In this document: positions 24,978 to 32,005 of the stretch, piece after piece
How positions within the stretch are numbered: position 1 is the first letter of the stretch
Layout of the letters: each line of letters starts with the position of its first letter
Assembly (NCBI RefSeq): GCF_001426375.1
Contig: NZ_LMEO01000031.1
Span: 1 to 32,005, forward strand
DNA length: 32,005 bases
Direction of reading: 5' to 3'
Source: Paenibacillus sp. Root444D2
GTDB taxonomy: Bacteria; Bacillota; Bacilli; Paenibacillales; NBRC-103111
Notes under the pieces: generated by a model
The model's input: only the letters and a program-made list of their open reading frames with translations
The model's database searches: none
Told to the model about the DNA's origin: nothing
Made by a program: the position numbers and the translations under genes

Positions 24978-25991
24978 ATGAGAGCAATCGTATGTGAACA
25001 GATCGAGAAGTTTAAGCTAGTAGAAGTACAGGAGCCTAGTCTAAGTGCAGGTGAAGCTATTGTTCGCATCAAAAGGATTGGCATTTGTGGAACGGATTTG
25101 CACGCTTATAAAGGGAATCAGCCATTTTTTAGCTATCCGCGTGTTCTCGGGCATGAACTGGCTGGTTATATTGAACAGATAGGTGAGGGTGTCACAGGAC
25201 TGCAAGTCGGTGATCAAGTAAGTATCGTCCCTTATATGCACTGTGGGACTTGTATTGCTTGCCGTAACGGCAAGACAAACTGCTGCACAGATATGAAGGT
25301 GCTTGGCGTACATATCGACGGGGGTATGAGAGAGCTGATTTCCTTGCCAGTCAGCCATCTCATCAAGACCGATGGGCTGACGCTGGACCAAGCAGCTATG
25401 TTAGAGCCGCTCAGCATTGGCGCTCACGCAGTGAGAAGATCCGAACTTCGCACAGGTGAGAACGTGCTCGTGATTGGGGGGGGGCCAATCGGGCTCGGCG
25501 TTATGATCCTTGCTAGGCAGCGCGGAGCAAACGTTATTGCGATGGACATTAACGATGAGCGATTGGCCTTTTGCCGTGATTGGGCAGGCATCGACCATAC
25601 GATTAATGCTTTGCAGCAGCCGAAGGAGCAGCTAGCCGCGCTTACGAACGGCGAATTTCCTACAGTCGTCTTCGATGCGACAGGGAACGCTAGGTCGATG
25701 ACCGAGTCGTTCGGACTTGTCGCACATGGCGGCAAACTCGTCTATGTCGGACTTGTTAAAGCCGATATCACCTTCCATGATCCCGATTTTCATAAACGGG
25801 AGCTGACCTTAATGAGCAGCCGCAATGCGACCATGGAGGATTTCGACACCGTACGTGCCGCCATGCAGGACGGCCTCATCGATATCGAGCGCTATATCAC
25901 GCACGGCGCTTCATTTGAGGATATGATTGAGCAGTTCGAGACTTGGCTGAAGCCAGAGTCGAAGGTTATTAAGGCGATCGTTCGTTTGTGA
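24978..25991 (+). CDS. Zinc-dependent dehydrogenase, probable L-galactonate 5-dehydrogenase
   Basis: A 337-aa medium-chain zinc dehydrogenase. Catalytic zinc ligands are Cys37 (GICGTD), His59 and Glu60 (GHE). The structural zinc site is C89, C92, C95 and C103 (HCGTCIACRNGKTNCC), and the Rossmann loop GGGPIGLG is near 170. Segments such as AYKGNQPFFSYPRVLGHE, HDPDFHKRE and SSRNAT closely resemble E. coli LgoD (YjjN), which oxidises L-galactonate to D-tagaturonate. Gap to the previous gene is 21 bp with its own AGGGGG site. With the neighbours this gives L-galactose, lactone, L-galactonate, tagaturonate. A general sorbitol or threonine dehydrogenase-like role cannot be excluded. Confidence 0.83.
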   Translation: MRAIVCEQIEKFKLVEVQEPSLSAGEAIVRIKRIGICGTDLHAYKGNQPFFSYPRVLGHELAGYIEQIGEGVTGLQVGDQVSIVPYMHCGTCIACRNGKTNCCTDMKVLGVHIDGGMRELISLPVSHLIKTDGLTLDQAAMLEPLSIGAHAVRRSELRTGENVLVIGGGPIGLGVMILARQRGANVIAMDINDERLAFCRDWAGIDHTINALQQPKEQLAALTNGEFPTVVFDATGNARSMTESFGLVAHGGKLVYVGLVKADITFHDPDFHKRELTLMSSRNATMEDFDTVRAAMQDGLIDIERYITHGASFEDMIEQFETWLKPESKVIKAIVRL

Positions 25992-25997
25992 AAATGA

Positions 25998-26030
25998 AGC
26001 GCTCAGTTTTGGCTGGGCGCTCCTTTTTTT
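25998..26030 (+). terminator. Rho-independent terminator after dehydrogenase
   Basis: AGCGCTCAG (25998-26006) pairs with CTGGGCGCT (26013-26021) around TTTTGG. CC and seven Ts follow (26024-26030). Confidence 0.9.
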
Positions 26031-26080
26031 GCATTCGGATGGGGTTTCCTTGCCAGCCTGCGGCCCCAGCCCGCAGCTCC

Positions 26081-26223
26081 TAGCCCGCAGCACCCGAGCT
26101 GGCAGTACCACCCAGCACCCAGAGCACCCCAGCATTCCAGCCCCGCACAGCTCCCAGCCTACAGCCCCTAGCTAGCCCGCAGCACCCGAGCTGGCAGCAC
26201 CACCCCAGCACGTAGAGCACCCA
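26081..26223. repeat. C-rich direct repeat, two ~51-bp copies
   Basis: TAGCCCGCAGCACCCGAGCT starts at 26081 and again at 26173. The copies stay similar through GGCAG, CACC and AGAGCACCC to about 26131 and 26223, so the period is 92 bp. The surrounding 26041-26223 is strongly C-biased on this strand and full of CCAGC/CCCGCAG words. No credible gene lies here. Origin unknown. Confidence 0.7.
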
Positions 26224-26260
26224 TCTACCTGCTGTTTTAGGGTGGTCGATCAAGTTCTGG

Positions 26261-26666
26261 AGCCCGAAAGGGCGCTAAGGTTGAAGGTTTGGATTTTTGT
26301 GCCTTTGAGGAGCGAGATAGCGAGCTGAGAGCGCCTTTATGGCGCTCTCGGGCGGTGTTGTGGTTTGTTTTAGTGTTGAGAACGCGGAAAGGCGCTTAAA
26401 GTTGAAGGTTTGGAGTTTTTGTGCTTGTTAGGAGTGAAAAAGAGAGTTGAGAGCGCTGAAAAGGCGCTTAAAGCAGTAGGTTTGGAGGTTTTGAGCATGT
26501 TAGGAGCCGAAAAGCGGGCTGAGAGCGCCTTTATGGCGCTCTCAGGCGGTGTTGAGGCTTGTTTTAGAGCTGAGAGCGCTGAAAAGGCGCTTAAAGCAGT
26601 AGGTTTGGAGGTTTTGAGCATGTTAGGAACCGGAAAGAGAGCTGAGAGCGCACTTTTGGCGTTCTC
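26261..26666. repeat. Palindrome array 2: seven AGCGC/GCGCT hairpins
   Basis: Two palindrome types alternate. Type a is GAGAGCGCC-N5-GGCGCTCTC (26327-26349, 26521-26543, and a diverged copy 26644-26666). Type b is AGCGC-N7-GCGCT (26452-26468, 26575-26591, with variants 26381-26396 and 26261-26276). Centre distances are about 70, 50.5, 71.5, 72, 51 and 72 bp, so near 5 and 7 helical turns. Spacers after type b are near copies of each other (GCAGTAGGTTTGGAGG, GAGCATGTTAGGA), giving a 123-bp a+b unit. It occupies the gap between the convergent dehydrogenase and LysR genes. Open frames through it on both strands are products of repetition. Confidence 0.85.
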
Positions 26667-26712
26667 AGGCGGTGTTTCTTAGGTACCGACTTCAAGTTAT
26701 TTTAACCTCGGC

Positions 26713-27600
26713 TCAATCCCCAGGGCTCTCCAGCTCTGCAACGAAAGCAGAGGCTGCGGTTGATAGCGGCATATTTTTCAAAGTGATAATACCGATCTTA
26801 GTCGACGGAATGGTTGCGTCAATATTCACCTCAAACAAGCTTCCGTCTGTTAGCTCCTTCGCGACAAATTCTTTAGTTACGAAGGAAACGCCAAAGCCAA
26901 TCTTAGCGAATTCAATGAGTAAATCCACGCTGCCGAGCTCAATTTCCGGTTCCAGCAGTAAGCCGTTTTCACTGAACAGTCGGGTGACGAATTTCCGTGA
27001 AGAGCTATTACTCGAAAATAAGATGATCGGATAGGTTAACAGCTTAGCAAGGGAGACTTTTCCCATTGACAGCTCGCGGTATTTTGGCCCAGTCACAAAG
27101 CAATCCTGAATAGTAATGCCTTCTCGCACCTGCAATTGATCATCTAGAATAGGCGTCCTGACAATACCAATATCAATCTTGCCTTCTTTCAGATGCTTCA
27201 CAATTTCCGGTGTCGTTCCGTGGACTAAGTTAATCTGCACATGCGGATACTGTACGTGAAATGACTCCAAGAAAGGGAGCAGATAGTGTTTGCACAAGGA
27301 GTCACTGCCGCCAATTTTTATTTCTCCGCTAGAGAAATTTCGCAGCTCACTTAATTTCTCTTCCGCGAGTGAAATGAAATTGTACGCCTGTTCGATATAG
27401 GAAAACAGCACAGCGCCTTCCTTGGTAAGCTCGACGCCTTTGGACGTCCTTGCAAACAGCTGCAGCCCAAGAGTATCCTCCAACAATTTGATCGAGTGAG
27501 AGACGCTGGGCTGGGTAATGTACAGCTCTTTTGCTGCTTTAGATAAGCTGCCAGTTTTGGCAGTCAGATAAAATACTTTATAAAGCTCAAAATTCACCAT
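26713..27600 (-). CDS. LysR-family transcriptional regulator
   Basis: A 295-aa LTTR. The N-terminal helix-turn-helix is at about residues 15-60 (LSKAAKELYITQPSVSHSI, FARTSKGVELT). The C-terminal periplasmic-binding-like effector domain spans about 90-295 (GEIKIGGSD, GKIDIGIVRTP, FAKIGFGVSFV). ATG at 27600 is chosen: AAGGTG sits about 6 nt before it, while the longer in-frame reading begins with a non-ATG codon and lacks a site. It is divergent from transketolase and transaldolase genes, so it probably controls them, in the manner of CbbR-type LysR proteins acting on pentose-phosphate genes. The effector is unknown. Confidence 0.9.
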   Translation of the reverse strand: MVNFELYKVFYLTAKTGSLSKAAKELYITQPSVSHSIKLLEDTLGLQLFARTSKGVELTKEGAVLFSYIEQAYNFISLAEEKLSELRNFSSGEIKIGGSDSLCKHYLLPFLESFHVQYPHVQINLVHGTTPEIVKHLKEGKIDIGIVRTPILDDQLQVREGITIQDCFVTGPKYRELSMGKVSLAKLLTYPIILFSSNSSSRKFVTRLFSENGLLLEPEIELGSVDLLIEFAKIGFGVSFVTKEFVAKELTDGSLFEVNIDATIPSTKIGIITLKNMPLSTAASAFVAELESPGD

Positions 27601-27640
27601 ATAGACACCTTCTATAACGAGTATCGAAACTATCAATTAT

Positions 27641-27678
27641 TTGAATGCTTCATCTATCCTTATAATAAAGACTAGATG
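27641..27678 (+). promoter_or_regulatory. Candidate tkt promoter with inverted repeat
   Basis: TATAAT (27661-27666) is preceded by TTGAAT (27641-27646) at a short 14-bp spacing. CATCTA (27651-27656) and TAGATG (27673-27678) flank the -10 as an inverted repeat. The site lies in the 115-bp divergent region, where a LysR protein is expected to bind. Confidence 0.45.
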
Positions 27679-27715
27679 GAAGTAATACAACCAAATTGAT
27701 GGAGGCGAATCTCTT

Positions 27716-29743
27716 TTGAATCAGACAACTGTTGGCATTGAAGAGTTAAGCATCAATACAATTAGAACGCTTACAATCGATGCAGTCGAGAAAGCGGCTA
27801 TGGGTCATCCAGGCATGCCAATGGGAGCGGCGCCTATGGCGTATGCACTTTGGACACGGCACTTAAAGCACAATCCGACGAATCCCAAATGGGTTGATCG
27901 TGATCGATTTGTTCTATCCGCAGGCCACGGTTCGATGCTGCTTTACAGCCTATTGCACTTAAGTGGTTATGATGTAACCCTTGACGACATCAAGGAATTC
28001 CGTCAATGGGGAAGTCGCACACCCGGACATCCGGAGTATGGTCATACGGCAGGTGTTGAAGCGACAACGGGACCACTTGGCCAAGGGGTTGCAATGGCTG
28101 TTGGTATGGCAATGGCCGAAGCTCATCAGGCATCTGTCTACAATAAACCCAACTTTCCAATCGTTGATCACTTCACGTATGCCATTTGCGGAGATGGCGA
28201 TTTGATGGAAGGTGTTTCCTCCGAAGCTGCTTCACTGGCAGGTCATTTGAAATTGGGCAAGCTAATCGTACTGTACGATTCAAATGATATTTCGCTCGAC
28301 GGTGAGTTGAACATGTCGTTCTCTGAAAATATCCGGACGCGTATTGAATCCTATGGTTGGCAATACTTACGTGTGGAAGAGCAAAACAACGTCGAGGCAA
28401 TTTCCGCCGCGATCGAAGAAGGCAAGGCGGATTTGGGTCGTCCAACCCTGATTGAGATCAAAACAACGATCGGCTTCGGCAGTCCGAACAAAGCCGGCAA
28501 AGGCGGCCACGGCGGCACGCATGGCTCGCCGCTCGGCAAAGAAGAGCTGCTGCTGACGAAGCAGGCTCTGGGCTGGCCGCTCGAGCCGGACTTCTACGTC
28601 CCGGCCGAGGTTTACAAGCACTTCGCCCAGCACAAGGAACTGGGCGCTCAAGCCCAAACCAGCTGGGAGCAGCTGTGGAACAGCTACCAGGCTGCGCACC
28701 CCGAGCTCGCTCAGCAATTCGAGCTCGCGAACCGCGGTGACCTTCCAGCAGACTGGAACGCCGATGTGCCGCGCTTTACCCCAGAGAGCGGCGCTATCTC
28801 AACGCGCACAGCTTCGGGCAAAGTGCTTAACGGCTTGGCGAAGCGGGTACCTCAATTAGTAGGCGGCTCCGCCGACCTAGCGAGCTCCAACTTCACCATG
28901 ATTAACGACGCCGCGGCATTCAGCGCCGCCGATTACAGCGGCCGCAACTTCTGGTTCGGCGTCCGTGAGTTCGCCATGGGCGCAGCACTGAATGGCATGC
29001 TGCTGCACGGCGGATTGCGAGCTTTTGGCGGAACATTCCTCGTGTTCAGCGACTACTTGCGCGGCGCAATACGCTTGTCCGCGCTCATGAAGCTCCCTGT
29101 TGCGTACGTGTTCACGCATGACAGCATCGCTGTCGGCGAAGACGGTCCGACGCATCAGCCGATTGAACAGATCCCATCCCTGCGGATGATTCCGGATCTG
29201 ACGCTGTTCCGTCCTGCGGACGCTAATGAAACCGCAGCAGCTTGGGAGTATGTCCTGAGGGCGAAGGAAGGCCCGTTCGTATTCGCGCTTTCGCGTCAGA
29301 ATTTGCCGGTGCTTCCAGGTACGGATCATCTTGCTTATGCTCATATTCATCAAGGAGCTTATGTCTTATCTGATGTTGACGCATCAGCCACCCCTGATAT
29401 TCAACTCATCGCAACGGGCTCTGAAGTGAGCTTAGCACTTGACGTGAAGAAGCAGTTGGCGCAAGATGGTATTGGGGCTCGTGTTATTTCCATGCCAAGC
29501 CGTGAATTGTTCGAGCAGCAGCCTGAAGACGTGCGCAATGCCATCCTTTTACCACAAGTAAAAGCAAATGTTGTCATTGAGATGGCCTATCCTGCTGGAT
29601 GGGAAGAGATTACGGGAGGCGATGGCTTCGTTGTTGGCATCCGTAAATTTGGTGCATCAGCGAAGGCAGATCGAGTAATTCGTGAATACGGCTTTACAGC
29701 AGATGCAATCGTTCAACAAATCAGACAGAAGTATTTCCAATAA
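27716..29743 (+). CDS. tkt: Transketolase
   Basis: A 675-aa TPP enzyme of the non-oxidative pentose phosphate pathway, moving two-carbon units between ketose and aldose phosphates. The N-terminal part has [31 protein letters not shown] and the TPP/Mg motif GDGDLMEG through YDSNDIS. The middle domain has [11 protein letters not shown] with the catalytic Glu, and [19 protein letters not shown]. The C-terminal domain has [10 protein letters not shown]. Full family length. Start is TTG 27716 with GGAGGCG about 10 nt upstream. A central block (about 28480-29120) is richer in G+C than the ends. The next gene is transaldolase, 36 bp on. Confidence 0.97.
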   Translation: MNQTTVGIEELSINTIRTLTIDAVEKAAMGHPGMPMGAAPMAYALWTRHLKHNPTNPKWVDRDRFVLSAGHGSMLLYSLLHLSGYDVTLDDIKEFRQWGSRTPGHPEYGHTAGVEATTGPLGQGVAMAVGMAMAEAHQASVYNKPNFPIVDHFTYAICGDGDLMEGVSSEAASLAGHLKLGKLIVLYDSNDISLDGELNMSFSENIRTRIESYGWQYLRVEEQNNVEAISAAIEEGKADLGRPTLIEIKTTIGFGSPNKAGKGGHGGTHGSPLGKEELLLTKQALGWPLEPDFYVPAEVYKHFAQHKELGAQAQTSWEQLWNSYQAAHPELAQQFELANRGDLPADWNADVPRFTPESGAISTRTASGKVLNGLAKRVPQLVGGSADLASSNFTMINDAAAFSAADYSGRNFWFGVREFAMGAALNGMLLHGGLRAFGGTFLVFSDYLRGAIRLSALMKLPVAYVFTHDSIAVGEDGPTHQPIEQIPSLRMIPDLTLFRPADANETAAAWEYVLRAKEGPFVFALSRQNLPVLPGTDHLAYAHIHQGAYVLSDVDASATPDIQLIATGSEVSLALDVKKQLAQDGIGARVISMPSRELFEQQPEDVRNAILLPQVKANVVIEMAYPAGWEEITGGDGFVVGIRKFGASAKADRVIREYGFTADAIVQQIRQKYFQ

Positions 29744-29779
29744 GAGCCCACAAAAAGGGAGAAAAGGTAGGGATACAGG

Positions 29780-30436
29780 ATGAAATTGTTTATCGACACA
29801 GCCAATGTAGACGAAATTCGCAAAGCTCACGCGTTAGGTGTTGTAGCGGGAGTAACGACCAACCCTTCACTGATTGCTAAAGAAGGTAGAGACTTCTTCG
29901 AAACAGTGAAAGAAATCATCTCCATCGTCGGCGATGTACCGATTAGTGCAGAAGTCGTTTCATTGAAAGCAGATGAAATGGTTGAACAGGGCAAGAAACT
30001 TGCTAAGTTAAGCCCAAATGTTGTGATTAAGCTTCCAATGACATTGGATGGACTTCAAGCGACTAGCGTTTTCAGATCACTCGGCATCCCAACGAACGTA
30101 ACCTTGATCTTCAGCTCGACGCAAGCATTGCTTGCTGCACGCGCAGGAGCAACTTACGTGTCTCCATTCATCGGACGTTTGGATGATATCAACCAAGTGG
30201 GTATGAATCTAATTAAAGAAATCAGCCAAATTTTCCAAGTACACGGTATCAAATCCGAAATCATTTCTGCTAGCGTTCGTCACTCCGCTCACGTGATTGA
30301 AGCTGCGCTTGCAGGCTCACATATCGCTACGGTGCCTTACAAAGTTATTGAATCTATGAGCAAGCACCCGCTGACAGATGCGGGGATCGAGAAGTTTTTG
30401 GCAGATTGGGAAGGCGCAAAGCAAGAAAAGTTTTAA
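29780..30436 (+). CDS. tal: Transaldolase, short (TalC/MipB) family
   Basis: A 218-aa enzyme of the small transaldolase/fructose-6-phosphate aldolase family. The Schiff-base lysine is Lys84 in VVIKLPMT. Other motifs: [48 protein letters not shown] and the ASVRH segment. Pairing with transketolase argues for transaldolase activity over aldolase. An AGGG site is about 8 nt before ATG. Confidence 0.93.
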   Translation: MKLFIDTANVDEIRKAHALGVVAGVTTNPSLIAKEGRDFFETVKEIISIVGDVPISAEVVSLKADEMVEQGKKLAKLSPNVVIKLPMTLDGLQATSVFRSLGIPTNVTLIFSSTQALLAARAGATYVSPFIGRLDDINQVGMNLIKEISQIFQVHGIKSEIISASVRHSAHVIEAALAGSHIATVPYKVIESMSKHPLTDAGIEKFLADWEGAKQEKF

Positions 30437-30463
30437 ACTTTAGTTATAAAGCAGCCAAGTAAC

Positions 30464-30512
30464 GTTCACACTGTTCGGGGATAATTAACCGTCAATGGTG
30501 TGAACTTTTTTT
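30464..30512 (+). terminator. Terminator of tkt-tal operon
   Basis: GTTCACAC (30464-30471) pairs with GTGTGAAC (30498-30505), with some inner pairing across a long loop. Seven Ts follow. Confidence 0.8.
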
Positions 30513-30565
30513 CATATTTGTCACGATATCATGTTATTTTTTAACGGATTAGCTTAGCTTCGTGT

Positions 30566-30580
30566 TTGGTATGACACCAA
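30566..30580. promoter_or_regulatory. Inverted repeat TTGGT-N5-ACCAA upstream of ferredoxin
   Basis: Perfect five-base arms at 30566-30570 and 30576-30580 in the 100-bp leader of the ferredoxin gene, about 35 bp before its start. It could be an operator; no regulator is assigned. Confidence 0.3.
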
Positions 30581-30614
30581 TTAGGCAACAAAGGTTAAAA
30601 AGGAGGAGTTTGTG

Positions 30615-30938
30615 ATGCCGACGATTCAAGTTGAAGGAAAAGGTGCATTCGAGGTTGAAGAAGGGAAAAAGCTCGTTCTGTCCCTCATGGACCAAGGAGT
30701 AGACATTCTGCACCGCTGTGGGGGTAACGCCAGATGTGCAACCTGCCGTGTTGAAATCATTGAGGGGGATGCTGGTCCCATTAATGAGATAGAGACTGCG
30801 ATCCGAGAGACCAAAGGAATCACAGAAGACAATATCCGCTTATCCTGCCAAATTCATGTACATGCAGAGCTCACGGTTAAACCGTTAATGACTGCATCTG
30901 AAACAGGTATGGATCCTGGCCCTCGTCCTGCGGATTAA
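30615..30938 (+). CDS. 2Fe-2S ferredoxin
   Basis: A 107-aa single-domain electron carrier. Cluster cysteines are C35, C41 and C44 (C-x5-C-x2-C in RCGGNARCATC) and C78 in RLSCQIHV, the plant/adrenodoxin-type arrangement. AGGAGGAG lies 6 nt before ATG 30615; a GTG directly before it (30612) is a less likely start. It stands alone between two terminators, so its redox partner is not indicated. Confidence 0.92.
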   Translation: MPTIQVEGKGAFEVEEGKKLVLSLMDQGVDILHRCGGNARCATCRVEIIEGDAGPINEIETAIRETKGITEDNIRLSCQIHVHAELTVKPLMTASETGMDPGPRPAD

Positions 30939-30952
30939 TCTCATAATTTTCA

Positions 30953-30985
30953 AGACTCGCTTTGTAAAAAAACGGGTCTTTTTTC
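30953..30985 (+). terminator. Terminator after ferredoxin
   Basis: AAGACTCG (30953-30960) pairs with CGGGTCTT (30974-30981) through one T-G pair around a 13-nt loop, followed by a T-run. Confidence 0.8.
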
Positions 30986-31048
30986 TTTTCATAGGCTATA
31001 GTAAATGTAGCATTTTATTCCGTTTATCCAAAAGGAGTCATGTATCGA

Positions 31049-31540
31049 ATGATTATTAGTGACGTGAAGCATTTTGAAAAAGAACGCCATCTGTGGCCCC
31101 CGGCGGTTGGGCGGGGTATCGATTACATTTTGAATCGCAATTTAGGTGAAGCGGAAGCGGGCAGATATGACCTGGAGGGTGATAACGGCCATTTGATGTT
31201 CGCCAATGTGCAGGAGGTCGTGACCCGACCATCTGAGGAGCAAATACCTGAATCCCATGTGATATACACGGATATTCAGTTTCTAGTCAGCGGAGAGGAA
31301 AAGCTTTGTTTTTACAAGCTGCATCCAGACGCCAAAGTGGTCGATAATAAGTTCGACTCGCATGATATCTCCTTTTATGAATCGGACTCTTCACAGCAAG
31401 AAACGGGAATTCTTCTGAAGCCCGGCATGTTTGCGGTTTGCTTCCCTTCGGATATTCATCGTCCGAACTGCTCTATTACGGAGGAGACGACGAACAAGAA
31501 GATTGTTATTAAAATACATAAAGATCTCTTGCAGCTTTAG
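31049..31540 (+). CDS. YhcH/YjgK/YiaL family protein (DUF386)
   Basis: A 163-aa cupin-fold protein of the YhcH/EbgC group. Family features include the N-terminal MIISDVKHFE, YDLEGDNGHLMFANVQEV, the ESHVIYTDIQFLVSGEE strand with conserved His and Asp, and MFAVCFPSDIHRPN followed by KKIVIKIH. Members are linked to sialic acid or beta-galactoside metabolism, but no single activity covers the family. AAGGAG ends 11 nt before ATG 31049 and only 2 nt before the ATG at 31040, so I chose 31049. Single gene with its own terminator. Confidence 0.88.
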   Translation: MIISDVKHFEKERHLWPPAVGRGIDYILNRNLGEAEAGRYDLEGDNGHLMFANVQEVVTRPSEEQIPESHVIYTDIQFLVSGEEKLCFYKLHPDAKVVDNKFDSHDISFYESDSSQQETGILLKPGMFAVCFPSDIHRPNCSITEETTNKKIVIKIHKDLLQL

Positions 31541-31556
31541 TCAATCAGTTCAACTG

Positions 31557-31594
31557 AACTTTCCTAGCCTCTCATAAGCTTGGAAAGTTTTTTT
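31557..31594 (+). terminator. Terminator after YhcH gene
   Basis: AACTTTCC (31557-31564) pairs with GGAAAGTT (31582-31589), with an inner AGC/GCT pair set, then a T-run to 31594. Confidence 0.85.
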
Positions 31595-31623
31595 AGTAAG
31601 ATAATTTATATGGTTTGGGTGAC

Positions 31624-31930
31624 CGAGAGGTTCCCCTATATTACAGGTGATATAAGGCCTGATATCTGCGCTGGGTGCAACCTGTAACGATGATTTTCAT
31701 CGTTGCAGTGTCTCAGCCGTGGCTGTCACGCGCTGGAACGATGATTTTCATCGTTGCAGATGTAAAGAGTGCTGGTTCCTGCACTGCGTGCGACTTGTAA
31801 CGATGTTTTATATCGTTACAGTGTCTCAGCCGAGGCTATCGCGCGCTGGAACGATGATTTTCATCGTTGCAGATGAAAACAGCGCTGGAACCTGCGCCGC
31901 GTGCAATCTGTAACGATGTTTTACACACTA
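31624..31930. repeat. Palindrome array 3: AACGATGA-TTT-TCATCGTT units
   Basis: Sites of 19 bp begin at 31686, 31737, 31799, 31850 and 31912. Three are identical (AACGATGATTTTCATCGTT), the third has AACGAT/ATCGTT arms, and the fifth keeps only its left half. Distances are 51, 62, 51 and 62 bp. The 32-bp spacers at 31705 and 31818 are near copies (CAGTGTCTCAGCC), as are the 43-bp spacers at 31756 and 31869, so this is a 113-bp tandem unit holding two palindromes. A decayed earlier unit extends back to about 31624. No credible gene lies in 31595-32005, and the last 75 bp show nothing I recognise. Confidence 0.87.
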
Positions 31931-32005
31931 CAAATGCATCAAACCTAACATGAAAATATTGTTAGAATAATTTCCTATATAAGGAATAATATGATGTATT
32001 TTCGT

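Noticed and set aside
26370..26682. Overlapping open frames on both strands encoding repetitive peptides such as AEKALKAVGLEVLSMLG
   Set aside because: They coincide with the palindrome array, have no ribosome binding site, and exist on both strands because the repeat unit length is a multiple of three.
28877..29353. 158-codon minus-strand frame opposite tkt
   Set aside because: Antisense shadow within the G+C-rich block of transketolase, which is clearly coding on the plus strand.
31719..31913. 64-codon frame within palindrome array 3
   Set aside because: It is built from the repeat units and carries no ribosome binding site.

Overview
The window looks like chromosome from a low-to-mid GC Gram-positive of the Bacillales, most likely a Paenibacillus relative. 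This rests on strong GGAGG-type ribosome binding sites, frequent TTG/GTG starts, stem-loop terminators with long T-runs, a cre-like site, a Gram-positive-type pel cluster, and a tRNA array directly behind a 5S rRNA gene. The genus is inferred. No phage, transposase or CRISPR locus is visible; the content is chromosomal metabolism, regulation and exopolysaccharide genes.

Layout. 1-1321: 3' end of a 5S rRNA gene, then ten tRNA genes (Glu, Val, Asp, Phe, Thr, His, Lys and three Leu) with hairpin-forming spacers and a strong terminator. 1601-4945: a membrane hybrid sensor kinase with two receiver domains and an HPt domain. 4993-5551: a palindrome array, then a promoter with a cre-like site. 5582-9052: nagZ-anmK (muropeptide recycling) and a D-lyxose isomerase gene. 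9066-12637: a GntR/FCD regulator divergent from glcD-glcF, encoding a glycolate (2-hydroxyacid) oxidase. 12821-22102: a Pel-type exopolysaccharide locus, with a PelX/GalE-like epimerase, an opposite-strand secreted PelA-like hydrolase, and an operon of response regulator-pelD-pelE-pelA(deacetylase)-pelF-pelG joined by 4-41 nt overlaps. 22182-25991: an AraC regulator divergent from three genes that read as an L-galactose oxidation pathway (L-galactose dehydrogenase, lactonase, L-galactonate 5-dehydrogenase). 26031-26712: non-coding C-rich repeats and a second palindrome array. 26713-30436: a LysR regulator divergent from transketolase and a small transaldolase. 30615-31540: a 2Fe-2S ferredoxin and a YhcH-family protein. 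31595-32005: a third palindrome array.

The least explained structure is the set of three intergenic palindrome arrays (5172-5352, 26261-26666, 31686-31930). Each has its own palindrome sequence: GTTGTA-N5-TACAAC, GAGAGCGCC-N5-GGCGCTCTC with AGCGC-N7-GCGCT, and AACGATGA-TTT-TCATCGTT. Yet centre-to-centre distances fall almost only on 51, 62 and 72 bp, which are close to 5, 6 and 7 turns of B-DNA. They alternate 51/62/51 in the first array, 51/62/51/62 in the last, and use 51 and 72 in the middle one. All three lie just beyond a gene's terminator. Conserved geometry with unrelated sequence suggests one class of helically phased element of unknown function.

How the genes work together: the Pel locus holds the inner-membrane synthase components, an epimerase to supply N-acetylgalactosamine precursor, a separate deacetylase and a separate hydrolase. 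PelD keeps an RxxD c-di-GMP site, and a receiver-only response regulator heads the operon. The sugar-acid and pentose-phosphate genes around it each have their own divergent transcription factor.
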